This document shows, piece by piece, positions 11,991 through 25,540 of a stretch of 64,000 bases of DNA (position 1 is its first letter; every line of letters starts with the position of its first letter). The position numbers were made by a program, and so were the translations under genes. Location of the stretch: NCBI GenBank assembly GCA_025716855.1, contig JAIXMQ010000010.1, positions 369,501 to 433,500 on the forward strand. Reading direction: 5' to 3'. The notes beneath the pieces are model-generated. The model saw nothing but the letters and a program-made list of their open reading frames with translations, was not told the DNA's origin and did not search any database. The stretch comes from Pilaira anomala. Taxonomy: Eukaryota > Mucoromycota > Mucoromycetes > Mucorales > Mucoraceae.

Positions 11991-13073
11991 AGAAATTAAA
12001 AATTAAGATTAAAAAAGAGTGAGTTTGAAGGGTATAAACAGATTAATTCTCTTCCTTAAATTGTTTTTGATTATTCACGTTACATAAAAGCATCTTTTGA
12101 ATGTTTGTTTATGTTTTATCTGAAACAATTTCAAATAGAAGGCGTTCACTGAGAGATTTGATCCCGACTCGTATGAGCGAGTAAATAAATGCCAAGACGA
12201 ACAAAAAAAAAAAAGCTGCCCTCTTCAAAGGCTCTCTTTGTGAAAGCCTAATAAGTGTTAAACTCTTGGCTTTATTGGAACTTTCAACGGTTTCCTTGAA
12301 GATACAATCTGTTAGAATTTAAGGCCATATTATTTGCTGCTGTAAATAATGTCTATTCGTAGCTCCGTACGTAGTTTTCCAATCTTTTGCAGAAAACTGA
12401 GTCAAAAACTTTAAGCCGAGGAATTATATGGTTGTTTCCCAAAACAAAGCTACAGCGTATATACTTTTAAAAGGAAACGCTTAAAAAAAAAAAAAGAAAG
12501 AAAAAAAAAAATAACAACACTGAGTGATGCTTGAAATATATTATCAACTTCCTTTTTGTTATATTCAAAACATATTAGGAAACCAATGGCTTTTTTTTTT
12601 TTATGATAGGTATGACATCTTTTCATATACCTTTTCAGGTATAGTATAAGTAGACTTGATAAAGGTTTTTCTTGTGATTAACTACATCATATTATTGTTT
12701 GGTGTACAAAAAACTATCAGTGGACCCGGATAACATTTTTCCACCGATCAAAAAGTAAGATGAGGGTTTGTTTTGATTTTTTTTTTATGAACTGATGATA
12801 GACGAAAAGGTTGTTACTCAAAATAATACGATTTTTTTTTTGTAAAAAAAAAAAGAGGGGTTTTCATCAATCTGTGGCACCAATGTTGTAGCGTGTGGTT
12901 GACATATCGGCACACATAATCCTCTTTTTTTTTGTCCAACATTTAATTGTCTGATGATGTTTTTTTTATTGAATCATTTAAACAAAAAGATTCATTTTTG
13001 TTCTATTTTTTTCTCTTTTTATATATAGTAACAAAAAACGGAAGAGAAATGCAAATAAAATTGGCTTAGAAAG

Positions 13074-13104
<31 letters not shown>

Positions 13105-14222
13105 GGAAAGCTATTTTAAAAAAGTATTATCTAATTGCAAATCAGTTTATTATTTGTAAAAAAAAAAAAAAAAACTGGTGTTTATAATAATTATCACCAA
13201 TAATTGGGTTGGAATAATTAATTGAATGGTAATTTATAAAATCTTACTTCCGAATTCATATTACACAACTTTTCAAGATTTTATAACTATATTAGTAGGA
13301 CCCTACATACTGTCTGTGTTTAAGACAAAGACAGAGAGAGAGAGAGAGAGTTGTCAAATTAGTTGTACTAAAACGTGATTGTTTAAGATTTTGCCTTGGT
13401 ATTTATGTTGGTGCAACAAATTCACTTTTTTAAAAATAGGTACAATAACGTGGAAATCCGTCAAGGAAAGTAGTGAGTGGTATTATATAATTGATTTTAT
13501 CTAATTTTATCCTTGTCCCGCTTGTAAATATCTGTTACAGAAATATGGACTTTTACGTTCTTTTTTTTTTTTCACATGTTTAATACTTTATCCTTTTTGT
13601 TCATCATGCACCGGGCTCAAGCAAGGAAAAAGAGTGTGTAATGCGTGGGAAAACACAGTATTTAGGCTTTAGACACGATGAGTGTTATGAGTAGAGTGTA
13701 TGTGTACATATTTAAGAAAAAATTCCTTTATAGAGAGGCGTGTAAAGATACTAGACACATTTCAATCTATTTTTTAAATTATGTAATAATGAAACTAATT
13801 CCAATAAGTATTATACCATTTATTTGACATTTTATATCATTCTTCCCCCTCCCCCCTTTTTTTTTGTCACACATAAATCTTTCAAACCTGTCAAGAAAAA
13901 AAAAAAAAAAGAGAGAAAAAACTACATCTTAAATGCTAAGTTACCATGATCGAATTCCCTTCTTTGACCACGCATAAATGATCATAAAAAGCCCGCTTTT
14001 TTTTTTTTTTTGTTATCTCTAACCTTTTTGTTACTGCCCTGAAACAAAAAGCTTTGAACCCCCAATTCCTTCGGAACAAGTGTAACACCGACAACAGCAA
14101 AAAAAAAAAAAGATTGAATACCGCTAAGAAGCAACTTGTCTCTCATAAAGAAACTCAATTCATATGGAAACCAAATTCTATTGACACTTATTACCATCTA
14201 CTTTATATATGTATGATATAAG

Positions 14223-14254
<32 letters not shown>

Positions 14255-14425
14255 AAAAGCTATACAAGTCTATTGTAACTGGGTTTTAAAGACATTTTGT
14301 CCATTCATAAATGGGCAAGGGGTTGAGTTATAGACAAGCCACCCCTCTCATATTTGCATTTTATTTTTTTTTTCCACTCGATTCTTTTTATTTTATTTTT
14401 ACTCTCCCCCCCTTGTATAAAAAAT
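11991..14425. other. Gene-poor spacer rich in homopolymers
   Basis: No gene supported. Many A or T runs of 10-32 nt, a (GA)n run near 13332-13350 and no clear open frame. The last 100 bp is the pyrimidine-rich leader of TIM44. Confidence 0.5.
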
Positions 14426-16135
14426 ATGTCTGCCTATAGAGCTTTATTAACCTCTTCTTCAAGAGCTCGTTTAACTACCACAGTACGTTATCAACAAACT
14501 AATGTACGTCATTATAGTTCACCTTTCAAGGTCTTTATGGATACCATTAAAGAACAAATGTCAAAGAATAAAGAAGTAAAGACTTTACAAGACGAAACTG
14601 GTAGAATGAATGATAGTGAAGCACTTAAGAAAGCAAAGGAAATGTTCAAGGTAAAAAAATAAATAAATAAGACAGTATATAGTTTTAAAAGAGAGAGAGA
14701 AAAAAAGGTATTGATATCATAAAAAAAAAAAAAGGCTCAACAATCAGCACAAGCTGAACGTATTAAGCAAGCATCAGAAAAGATTTCCAAGGCAGCAGAG
14801 AAAGTAGGAAGTTCAGTAAACGAGTCATTCAAGAAGGCATCTGAAACCGAGTTTGCAAAGGATGCATCTGAAAGAATTAAGAAAGCAGCTGAACAAATCA
14901 ATAAGACTGCAGATCCATTAAAGAAGAGCGAGACAGTTGGAAAGATTTCGGATTCTTTCAAGACTGTGTTGAAGGATGATAGTGGTAGATATGGTGGTTT
15001 TGTTGATAAGGAGACAAGACGTAAGATGCGTGAAGAGGCTCAAAAGAATGCTGAAGGTGGTGCAAAGGCTGTTTCGGAAAATCCTGAAGCTGGTGCTAAT
15101 ATGGTACTTCATAAGGATTCAAAGTGGAAAGAGAGTTGGTCTAAATTCAAGGAAGATAGTCCTATTATGCAAGGTAAAAAAAAAAAGTTGTTACTAAAAT
15201 TTACTTATTAAGGGAATTTATTGATTTTTTTTTTTTTTTTTGTAAAATGTGAATAGGTATTTTCCGTGCTAGAAGAAATTATGACGAGTCAGATAATCTG
15301 TTTATTTCTTATTCTCGTGCATTCACTGACCGTATTTCAGACACATTTGGTAAAGTAACAGTAAAAAAAAAAAAAAATAGGTTTTTAAAAGAAAATATTA
15401 AAACTTGCTATAGGCTCTATTTTCGAGGAATCTGATCAAGCTCAAGCTATCCGTGCTTTCCAATCAATTGATCCCACATTCAACTTGGATAAATTTATGA
15501 CAGATGCTCGTAAATATATTGTTCCTGAATTAATGGAAGCTTATTTGAAGGGTGATGTTGAGACATTAAAATTATGGTGTTCTGAAGCAGTAAGTAGTTT
15601 ATAAAATTGAATTATTTTAGAGTCAAATAATTGATATAAATCTTTTATTAGACATACAATGTTTTGACAGCAGTCATTCAAGCACAAATGCAACAAGGAT
15701 TAATTAGTGATTGTAAGATTCAAGATTTACGTGATATTGATGTAAGTATTTGTAACAGAAAAAAAAAAAAAAAAAAAAATAGAAAGCCCGTGCGTAGGTA
15801 TTCAAACTAATTTTTTTTTTTTTTTTTAGTTGGTCGCAGCAAAGATTTTAGAAAACGATGTTCCCGTTTTAGTTTTATCTTTCCGTACTCAAGAGATTAT
15901 TGTTTTCCGTAATGCAAAGAGTGGAGAAATTGTATATGGCAAAGATGTAAGTTTTTTTTTTTTTTTTTTTTTTTAAAACAAATATACATTTATTAATTAG
16001 GATGATTAGGATCTTATTGAACAAGTAACATATGCTTGTGTTCTTACAAAGGAACCTGAGGATCTTCAAAACCCCGTTACTGGTGGCTGGAGAATTATTG
16101 ATATGGCAAAACATGATTCCCGTCCTGTTTGGTAA
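14426..16135 (+). CDS. TIM44: Mitochondrial import motor subunit Tim44
   Basis: Seven exons give about 421 aa: 14426-14650, 14735-15173, 15257-15349, 15414-15589 (start +/-1), 15652-15741, 15830-15946 and 16010-16135. The ATG at 14426 starts an Arg/Ser-rich matrix-targeting leader (MSAYRALLTSSSRARLTTTV). An upstream in-frame ATG would put a hydrophobic stretch in front and is less likely. A Lys/Ala-rich helical segment (residues about 70-190, the Hsp70/TIM-docking half) follows. The C-terminal Tim44 domain then follows, with FDPTF-like, YIVPELMEAYLKGDVETLK and the final GGWRIIDMAKHDSRPVW. The protein tethers matrix Hsp70 to the TIM23 channel on the inner membrane. Introns 1 and 2 have A-runs immediately after the donor. 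Length is normal for the family. Confidence 0.95.
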
Positions 16136-16773
16136 AAACTTAATGGACTACGCAGCCCCCCTCCCTTAAAATAAAAATCATAGACAAATTGCTATAGAAA
16201 CAACAACTCATATTATCTAAAAAAAATTACCCTCTTCCCTCCCCTATCCTTTTTTTTTTTTTTTTTAAAAAAAAATAACTGTATTTAATATCCAATTTTT
16301 TCTTTTTTTTAAAATGTAATAAAATTTTATGCGTAAAAAAAAAAAAAAAAAAAAAAAATAGAAGAAAGAAGAATGAAAATTGTACCTGTGTTGTCTTCCC
16401 TCCCTCCCTCCCCCCCCCCCAAAATGTCCCCCACCCGGTAAAGCTGTACCCCCCAAAGAAGCAAATTAGGGAGAAAAGGGGGTTACACAATGGATTCCAG
16501 TATACTACGCGGGCCCACAATTCCGATTGGAGAGAATAATCATGCCATTTGAAAATCATAAAACACTTTTAGCAAACATTGAGAGCGTATACCCAAAATA
16601 AGAACAAAGCGTATTTTTTTAAATGGTATTTTTTAACCCAACCGCGGGGGTGAAACAACCCTATAAAAGAACCCTCATTTTTTATTTTCTTTTTCTTTTT
16701 TATTTTCTGACATTTTTTTTATTTTTTTTTTTTATATATATTTAATTTTTATTTTCCCACTCTTTTTAATCAT

Positions 16774-16805
<32 letters not shown>

Positions 16806-16806
16806 G
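16136..16806. other. Intergenic region and promoter of the RGS fusion gene
   Basis: Homopolymer-rich, with T, A, C and GGGAGG runs at 16240-16450. A (TAA)n run ends just before the next start codon. The only recognisable signal is a TATA box (listed separately). Confidence 0.5.
16662..16667 (+). promoter_or_regulatory. TATA box of the RGS-oxidoreductase gene
   Basis: TATAAA in the context CCCTATAAAAGAACCC, 145 bp upstream of the start codon, followed by a long pyrimidine-rich tract typical of fungal transcript starts. Confidence 0.5.
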
Positions 16807-19709
16807 ATGCATTATATTCACGAAGATTTATTATCACAAGATTCATTATCATCAGCATCTAGTTATTCATCATCTAGTTCATCCGACGATCACTTCAGTA
16901 CAACGACCGCCTCACCTTATACCTTACATCAAGTACTTTCGAACCCAAAATTATTATGTGCATTCGAATGCTTTTTACGACAAACATGGTCTCATGAAAG
17001 TTTATTATTCATTGAAGCCATATCACAATTAAAGCATGAAGATGATCAAAAGGCAGTTGAAGTCACACTTCATCGTATCTATAAAACTTTTTTAGCTCGT
17101 GGATCACCGTTAGAATTAAACGTGACCACACAAGATCAAGTACGAGAAGACATTCGTTCATTACAATGGGCAATTGTTGACCGTGTAGACGCTGTCACTA
17201 TTCTAGAAGAAACAGAAACACAAGTTCTTGACATGCTGGTATTACATTCGTTTCCTTTTATAGAATTACCTTTATTACAAATCACGTTTTTTTTTTTTTT
17301 TTATTCATAATTTTTTTTACCGTAGAAACTTAAATTAGCTGAATTCATAAAAACAATGGATCTTCCAATGGGGTAAAAAGAAAACAAGAATACAACAATA
17401 AAAGCTTATATTTTCGTTACTCATCTTTCTTCTTTTTCATAAATAGTGATGTTGTAAGTCCAACAACAATTTTAAAACAACAAGTGAGCGTTGTTATTAT
17501 TGGCGGTGGTTTTACAGTAAAATTTCTTTTTTTTTTTCCGTTTAATTATTTTCACAAGATAATTAATTTCCTTTTTTATAGGGTTTCACTGTTGCCTCAA
17601 TTCTTGACCAAATGCCACGTTTCTATGTTACATTAATTGATACAAAAGGTATTTTTTTATATAAAATTTTTCTAATTTCCTTTTAATAATAATTTTTTTT
17701 TTTTTTAGACTCTTTTGAATATACTCCGGGTATTGTAAAAAAGATTATTAATCCAGATCAAACAAGTTCTCTTCGTGTACGCCATGATGCCTATGTTAAA
17801 AATGGCAGAGTTGTGATTGGTTATGCGGAAGAACTTTCAAATCAAGGAAAAACTGTTTCTGTCAATGGTGAAGTGGTAAAGTATATATATATATATATAT
17901 AATATTCATATGTTTATCTATAGATTACACAAAAACTAAATTTTACTTTGCATTAGATCGATTTTGATTACCTTGTTGTAGCTACGGGTAGTTCATACTC
18001 TTCTCAACTTAAATCTTCGGATACTTCTTCCTTGTATCGTATGTCCGGTCTAGAAGAATCTTATTTCGAACTCTTGAAAGCACGTAGAGTTTTGATTGTA
18101 GGTGGTGGTCTTGTCGGTTGTGAATTAGCTTCTGAAATCTCTCAACATCGATTCCCTGGCGCTTACCCAAAGAAACATGTTACCTTGGTTGACTCTCATT
18201 CTAACGTTGTCAACAGAAGTGATACCCGTCAACAAAGTATGGCTGCTAAATACTTGAAAGACCTTGGTGTGGAAGTCGTCTGTAATGAAAAGATCTTGGA
18301 CTTTGATTCTACTTGCTCTAATGTCTATCTTGGCTCAAGTGGTCGTGTCTATGCTGGCTATGATAAAGTCTTTATTGCTACCGGTACGCGTCCCAACAGT
18401 AACTTGTTCACTTCGGGATCCACAGATAATTCTCTTGAGAACTGTATTGATGCTTGGGGTCGTATCAAGGTCAAATCTACTCTCCAAATCGATCATTGGA
18501 AGTACAAGAATATCTTTGCTGGTGGTGATGTAACCAATGTGGTTGAGGAAAAAACCGGTTATGCTGCTACTATTTCCGGTGTCTGTATTGCTCGTAACAT
18601 CTGTCGTCTTGTAAAGGGTAAATCTCCATTGAAGCAGGGTACTAAGGGTACTTTACCAGCACCTGATAAACCATTACACGGTATGCTTGAAAACGGTGGT
18701 ATCGGCAAACGTGAGTAAAAAATTTTTTTTTTATTTACATATCATATCGCCATATACTAATATATAAAAATTATTTTATTTAGAAAACCTCAACACAATT
18801 AAGAAAAAGTTCTCTTTCTTAAATCCTTCTTGGGCAGCCTTAAAGTACTTTGATGAACAACAATTTTTAAGAATCGTACAAGGTCAGGGATCTATTAATT
18901 CATCCCAGGTACTTGGCCGACTTCCTAGAAGACTCAATTTACCTTCCGATCCTTCAAACGACATTCGTCCCCCTCAACTTCAACACTCTCGCTCAAAATC
19001 TCAAACCAGCTTCCAGCCTACAGCCTCTGTCTCTGCCTATAGTACAATGACTTCAAGAGCTTCCGTCATGACCCGTCAAACTAGTTTCTCTAGCTCTAGT
19101 TCAAATAAATCAAGAACAAGAAGTCCAAGTCAATCTCGTTCTTCTGCCACACAACAGCATCCTCACTATGAAAAGACCAATTCTCGCATTGAAGCGTTAA
19201 AGCATACGACGGGTCTTTCAAGTAATCATCATCAAAAGTCTCTTTCTTCTCCTAGTCTCATGAAGAACAGATATGCTCAACAACAAAATAGTGGTTTAAG
19301 TCGTACCAACAGTAGTACAACAACAACAACAAAAGCTACTTCAGTGAGATCTGAAACGAGTAGTAGTAGTAGTACTGGTGAAAAACAAAAATCGCTTGAA
19401 GGTTTATTATTTGAACACTTTACTTATGGTGGAGAAGATATTGAATTGTTCTCAAAGATTACACCTCCTACATCTTCTTGTAGTAGTCCTGGTCCTATGT
19501 TGTCTCCAGGAAAAAGAGAATCTGTAAAGCAACGTGAATCACAATTGATGACTTATGATAAAGATTTTCAATTATCACCACCTCCAGCACCTAAACGACG
19601 TGCTAGTTTAACTAGTGGCTTTGATGCTTTATCTTGTTATGATAATACACAACAAAGTGTAAGACTTACAAGATCTCCTTCGTTCTCTTCTATCATTCAA
19701 AACATTTAA
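16807..19709 (+). CDS. RGS domain fused to an FAD/NAD(P)H oxidoreductase (FSP1/AIFM2-like) with Ser-rich tail
   Basis: Seven exons join in one frame to 820 aa: 16807-17238, 17326-17372, 17447-17516, 17582-17648, 17709-17875, 17957-18710 and 18784-19709. After a Ser-rich head, residues about 40-158 form an RGS domain (TLHQVLSNPKLLCAFECFL ... VLDMLKLKLAEFIKTM). Exon 3 then starts the oxidoreductase: VVIIGGGFTGFTVASIL is the FAD-binding GxGxxG (residues 179-184), RRVLIVGGGLVGCELASEI the NAD(P)H site (310-315), and IFAGGDVTNV (about 449) the second FAD contact. Residues about 515-820 are a Ser/Thr/Gln-rich basic tail with many SP/RxxS sites. RGS domains speed G-alpha GTPase; AIFM2-like enzymes are membrane NAD(P)H-quinone reductases. 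An ATG in exon 2 (MDLPMG) could start a shorter oxidoreductase-only protein, but the RGS exon lacks its last helix without exon 2, which favours a real fusion. Confidence 0.82.
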
Positions 19710-22700
19710 AATTGTCTGTTTGTTTGTTTCTATGGCTCCCCCCCTCCTTATTTTAAAACTCCCAATTTTTTTTTTTTTTTCTTACTTGGAGTGTATGAAA
19801 AATTATACCTTATGTAACTTATATTATTTTCTTTTTCTTTTTACATTATTACTACCGTTTATTATTTTTTTTTAGAATGTACCATATTATATATAGAATC
19901 TACCCCTCTTCATAAAGTTTAATTCAACTTTTTTTTTTACCAATTTCTCAATTAAATTTACAACCTTTCGGCTGAGAACTAAAGAAAATAAGAAAAAATG
20001 ACATTTGTGTTACAAGTTGAATATAAACTTTTTATTATTATCCGATCGGCTTCTGTTACCACATGATAGAATCAAAAGTTATTATAATTATAGAATGATG
20101 GGTTTGTAAAATGTAAAAAAAAAAAAAAGTGGTTCGATTATTTTTATTTTTCTCGCTTATGAAATATTTTTCTCCCCCTTTTTTTTTTCTCTCTAATTTT
20201 CAAACGTTTCAAGTTTTTTTTTTTCTTTGAAAAATAATATATATATAATTTGCATTTGTGTTGGAATCAATGTTATAGAGCAAAAAAAAAAAAAAAAAAA
20301 AAAATATATATAACACAAAATCTATTTTTGGTAAAAGCATTTTTTTTTTGGAGGTTTTATTTTTTATTCTAATATCTGTTACACTATATCAATGACATTT
20401 TTTTTTTTGTTTTTTTTTTGTTTTTTTGTTTTAAGAATAAAAAACGAGGTGAAAACAAAAAAAAAAAGTTCTGAGTTTTTTTATTTCCAATTGTATAAGT
20501 AATAAATGGTACAACAGGTCCCTTGTTCATTCAGTTCACTAAATGTATAGGATAGTAATGAGCGTGCGCGCCTATACACGCGTGAGTACACACGACTCAT
20601 GGCCTTTTTTTTTTTTTTTTTTTTTGAGAAAATGAGGTGATACTATCAATGTCCTCAGCAATGAAAAGGAGCCGAAGTAAATGTTATTATAATATAGCAT
20701 TCCGTCATTTATGTTTAAAAAGGTTTCAGAGCAAGTGCCAACAAATTCGGTACCTTAATTTGATAAAGATCTAACTACTTTCAAACACTTATTGTTTCCC
20801 TTTTATTTTTGAAAAGCGCGGAAATTGCCACTTTTAATGCTTAAATAGATGGACTCTCCGTAATAATGTTTATATTATAAAAAACAAAGAAATTATTTAT
20901 TGTAGCACATAAAAATATCCTGACATAATTAATAGATATATCGGAAATGTCTTTTTTTATACATGAATCAAAACCTCAGGTATATGTGTATCTATATATA
21001 AAAGTTGGCGGAAAGACTATATATAATAAGTATGCATGCTAAAACAAAAAAACAAAAAGTGTCAAACAAAGAAATTATACATTAGATCCACGTCAAGATT
21101 GCACACAAAATGGCCATGGTGTAACTATTAAACTGTAATACAAACACGTCGTTAAAAAATAATAATCGGACCAAACAGTTGGATTCAAAATTCCGTATTT
21201 AGGATTTATCATTCTAAACATGATATCGTCTACTATAAATTGCATATGACATGAAGGAAGATGAAAAAAAAAAAAAAAACCCCCCCTTTTTTTTTTTTTT
21301 AATAGCTGAGTTGATCAATTTTGAGCATAGTTATTTTTTTAGAAAAGGAAAAAAAAAAAAAATATGTGTATAACCTAAATTGTTGCTTACCACGATCTTG
21401 GATTATTGAAAAGCCAAAAAAAAAAAAAAAAAGAGAGTGATATCACTTTTTTTAAGAGATCTATGAAACTCCCAAAAGATTTATACAACAAAAATACAAA
21501 ATTTCTTTGTTTCTTAAATCATTCGTTTATTTTGCAATTTTTTTTTTTTTTTTTTTTGGTTTTTTGCTCATGCACGAAAAATGACTCAGAAAGTGATGGC
21601 TTTTAAAATAGAGTATACAAGTTTTATCTTTGTTATTTGCTACAAACAATTAAATGTCTAAAATTGCACTGAGTAATTATCACAATTGATTAATAATCTA
21701 ACTTTTTTTTTTTAAAAAAAAAGTGTATTTAGCTGCATTAATTTATCTGTCACTTTCATGTGAAATAAGAGTGAAAAAAAAAAAAAAAAAAAAAAAAAAG
21801 ACCCCCCTTTTTTTTTTTCCTTTAAAAGAGTTAGCTTAAGCTTAAAGTATTTACATATGAAGGATATTTACATAATAAACCTTCAAATAAAAAGATCTAC
21901 AAGTATTATTTACATCCTCATTGGATCCCCTCCCCCCCCCCATCACTTTGCTGTCATAAATTACGGTAAAGTATAATCAACATCAGGCGGGAAAAACAAA
22001 ACGTTTTTCTTTCGGGAAAATAAATTAGTTTTCGTTGCAGAGTAATATTTTGATTGTTTTATTTAAAAAAAAAAAATGGGGGTGTTCAATGGATTTTATT
22101 TTCTTCGATAATGATCTTCTTGTGTAATACCAGTTCCTCCTTTTATCTTAGTCACATTTTCCTTTCAAAAATGCCTTTTGTTCTTTTTTGAAACTATTTG
22201 GGTCATTGTATTTACCGCGCTTTTATTACTTAGAAATTATGTTCCCTAATAACAAATCATCTTATTTTTTTAAAAAAACTAATCATGCTTCCGTCGTGTG
22301 TTATAAATGTTATACCGGATCTGTACTACAACTCATTACCACCCCCCTTTTTTTTTTTTTACCTTTTCTTTCCGTCCATTCAATACAGGCGACCGTCTTT
22401 TTGGACACAACGTGTTACGGATCCCAAATGCTCACAACAATGCAAGAGAACTCGATTCTTCCCCGCTCACGCTAGTGGGACCCTTTTTTTTTTTTTAACT
22501 TAAAATATTTCTCTTTCATACTTTGCACGAGTTTAGTTATATTTCTCTAAATTGAGTGTATCAATTAACCCCGGTTGGAATCAGAGGAAGAATATCGGCA
22601 GGGAGACAATAAAAGGAGATAGAACAGAGAAGCTAGAAAGAGAGAGAGAGAGAGAGAGATACCAGTCAAGCAAAACAAAATTGAATCTCCTTTGCAGAAA

Positions 22701-24640
22701 CTCAAAATTTTGATAAATTAGCTGTTGTTTTTTTTTTAAACGTAACACTTGAGCATGCCATTGCCGAGTTTAGGTTCTTTGTGATTCTTTGCTTATAAAA
22801 TTGTTTTGAACTCGTTGCTCAGTCGCATAAATTTCTTTTTTTTTATGCAAACTAACAAAAATAGTAAAAATAAAAAGATGTAAAAACAATTCAATTGAGA
22901 TCAATTCATCAGTTCATCTCTTTACCCGGCTTGCAATTTTTTTTTTTTTTTTTTTTTTTTTATATTTAGATACAGTACAGTGGCACAATAAAAAAAAAAA
23001 AAACCGGTGATGGTGTATCTACATCTGTTGCATATATCTTTTTATAAAAAAGATAGGAAACAATCCTAGGTAGAAGCATCGGAAATAGTTTTTTTTTTTT
23101 TTTTTTTTTTTTTTTTGCACACACAGATCAGTCGTATATGTGATCTAGTACGATTTTATCTATTTTTTTTTTCAACTCATTAATCTAGTTACATAATGAA
23201 TTCAATTTTTAAGTTGCTTTCAATACTAAAACATTCTTATAATTCTGACGGGCTCAATTGGCATATTTCTTTAATTTATTAACGTTTTAATATTTAACCG
23301 TAACTTTTAACTTATGAGTAATAATAAACACATTTTTTCATTGAAGATAGACAAAACTGAATCATTTCAGAGGATAGTGTTGAGGTCATAGATTACATCA
23401 AGAATGGCTGACATGAGTTTTAAGTTGAGGAATTTAACTGCTTTGTCAGAGTAAAAGATAAACCTGCTGTCAAGCAATTGTATCGACTCTTTTTTTTTTT
23501 CAGTGTTTCAAATATATGAGAGAAATACTACTTGGTCAAGATAACAAAGTTAATCAAAATTTAGTCGCTTCAACTGATCGCTGCGGTTTTGGTGTTATAA
23601 ATGAAATATAAGGTCACTCTTTTTCCCCCCTTTTTTTTATATATATTTCCATAAAGCATGAACATAAATTGTTAAAGAATCAAATCATTTTTTACTGTTA
23701 TTAATATATGAATACCAGTTTTTCTTGCTGCACTAATTGGCAATATGAGGCAAGTTAATCAGAATTGTGTAAACCAAAATGCACAAAGCCAGATATTCAT
23801 GAATTTCTTCACTTTGACATTCAGAACACTGGGCAGAAATTGCGTTGCGTCAGTATACCATTTTCTGGCCATCGTAACGCTATGCATTAATTAGACAGTC
23901 AAATTCTCCTTGTCCATTACCAGTTGCTAAAAGCCTAAATTGGGATCCCTCGGTTAGCGAGAGAAGTCTCAAGCCGTAAAGCCACTACCAAAACAGTCCA
24001 AGTCTTTCCTATTACTGAAGGCCCATGCCTACCTATCCCTTCTTAGGAAACAGCGAGATGAAGCAATATAACAAAATACATTATGAACAATGCTTCTTGC
24101 GATCGAAAGTAGATTTTATTAGCTTTATACATTATTTAATGGTCATTCATAGTTGTGTAAGTATAAAGTACCATGGTTACGATGATTTTTTACTTACAAA
24201 TCCGGTTATCCCTTTACATCCGTGATTCGATTGACTCCCTTCATTTCTTTTTGAGTAACAAAAAGTTCTTTTCGGATACAGAGAGAGAGAGAGGACCACA
24301 TTTTTTTTTTCTCGGACCATATTTAATGTGTTACATTGTGTAATCTAATGCCCCCTCTCCATTTCTCAATCTCGGAAAAAGACTTTTTTTTTATTTTTGT
24401 AAAGCGGCAATGGCTCTAATTGTGTCATTTATACATTATTGAAAGAACGGGCCCTTTTGAAAAATGACGATATATCTTTATAAATAGTTTTTTTTTTTTT
24501 ATATGTATTACAATACGATCTTATTGTTCATTTATTATAATAAGCAGCAGCCCGTGATATCATCAATATAAATAAATGACATCAGATTCTGCGTGCAATT
24601 TCTAAAAAAAAAAAAACTTTTTTTTTGACCGGGAACTGGA
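19710..24640. other. Five-kb gene-poor region
   Basis: No gene could be supported on either strand. It is made of A/T homopolymers (several over 20 nt), A-run/C-run/T-run composites at about 21267-21300 and 21775-21820, and a (GA)n run near 22640. More balanced patches lie at 22300-22480 and 23820-24230. These could be old transposon or gene debris, but no family was recognised. Confidence 0.45.
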
Positions 24641-24668
24641 CCTTTTGGTAATACAGTCGTTCCAACGC

Positions 24669-24812
24669 CAAAGGGCGGCTATTTGAAAAAAAGGGCGGCC
24701 AATAAAAAAAAATCAAAAGACGGTTTTTATTTTGTCAAAAGGCGGTTAATATTTTCTCAAAGGGCGGTTCTTATTTTCTCAAAGGGCGGTTTTTATTCTC
24801 TCAAAGGACAGG
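24669..24812. repeat. Tandem GGGCGG-containing repeats at a transposon end
   Basis: Six or seven diverged copies of a roughly 21-23-nt unit with core AAAGGGCGG followed by TTTTTATTTTCTC. They lie immediately inside a TA-flanked CAGTCGTTCC sequence at 24652 and just beyond the 3' end of the Tc1-like transposase remnant. Sub-terminal direct repeats of this kind are expected near Tc1-type inverted repeats. The matching opposite end was not found. Confidence 0.6.
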
Positions 24813-24879
24813 TTTCTTTTCCCTGAAGTTCGATATCTTTAACAATCTTTATTTACTGATGAGTGTTGATTTAAATATG

Positions 24880-25490
24880 CTCCTCATTTAAACACTTTTC
24901 AACAACGCTCACAGAATGCTGTACAAACGCATGGAGGCGATTGGGAAGTAGCTAGAGGTCCTCCTTGTCCTCAAACTTACTACGCTTGACTTTGTTCTTA
25001 ACTATTGCCCAAAAACTACTCGATTGGTTTGAGCTCTGGAGAATTAGGGTGTAAGATAAATAGGCTTATTATAGCCTCTCTCCTAGTTATAAGCTCATCT
25101 ATTTCTTTAGCAGTGTGAATAGACGCATTATCCACAACTATGTAATGGCTCTTCATCTCAGGTGAGACAGTCTATCTCATCCATAGTTTTCTCAAGAAAT
25201 ACAAGGTAATGGCCGCAGTAACAGTACCTCTAAGCACAGACTTTTTTTATTACTAGATGGTGTTTTTCTTTTGCGATTATAAAAATCGATCTTGATGCGC
25301 TTGGACCAATTCCTCTTGGGGGTTTTTTGAAGCTCCATGGATAAAACAAATTTAGAAGAAATGGCGCCTAAAATCCTATGAGATACTGCTCTCGTAGAGG
25401 GAGTGGTTACAATAGCTGGTTTTTCCTTTTTCAGCCCAATCACCTGAAGGTCGCATATTGATATTGAAAGCAGATTCATCTACAAAAACG
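24880..25490 (-). pseudogene. Degenerate Tc1/mariner-type DDE transposase
   Basis: Minus-strand pieces carry the hallmarks of a Tc1-like transposase in correct order but in different frames. They are VDES with NINMRPSGDW (first Asp, about 25430-25485), PAIVTTPSTRAVSHRILGAI (about 25360-25420), HYIVVDNASIHTAKEIDELI (second Asp, about 25095-25150), a PYSPE-like block with an in-frame stop and frame change (about 25035-25055), and KNKVKRSKFEDKEDL (about 24960-25000). The frame is broken at least three times and stops occur, so it is inactive. Such elements are abundant in Mucorales genomes. The catalytic triad order is recognisable even though the gene is dead. Confidence 0.8.
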
Positions 25491-25540
25491 CGCAGTTTTC
25501 AAGATAACTCACTGCGTGTTTATCTTATCCCAGTTGAAAG

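Noticed and set aside
17371..17376. GGG TAA read as the stop of a separate short RGS gene
   Set aside because: The same bases form a good donor (GG|GTAAAA) and the spliced frame continues into the oxidoreductase without a stop.
23935..24000. tRNA-like stretch (GGTTAGCGAGAG...)
   Set aside because: No acceptor stem pairing, no GTTCGANTC T-arm and no anticodon loop could be drawn.
24669..24812. CRISPR-like spaced repeats
   Set aside because: Units are diverged, immediately adjacent with no unique spacers, and at a transposon end in a eukaryotic genome.
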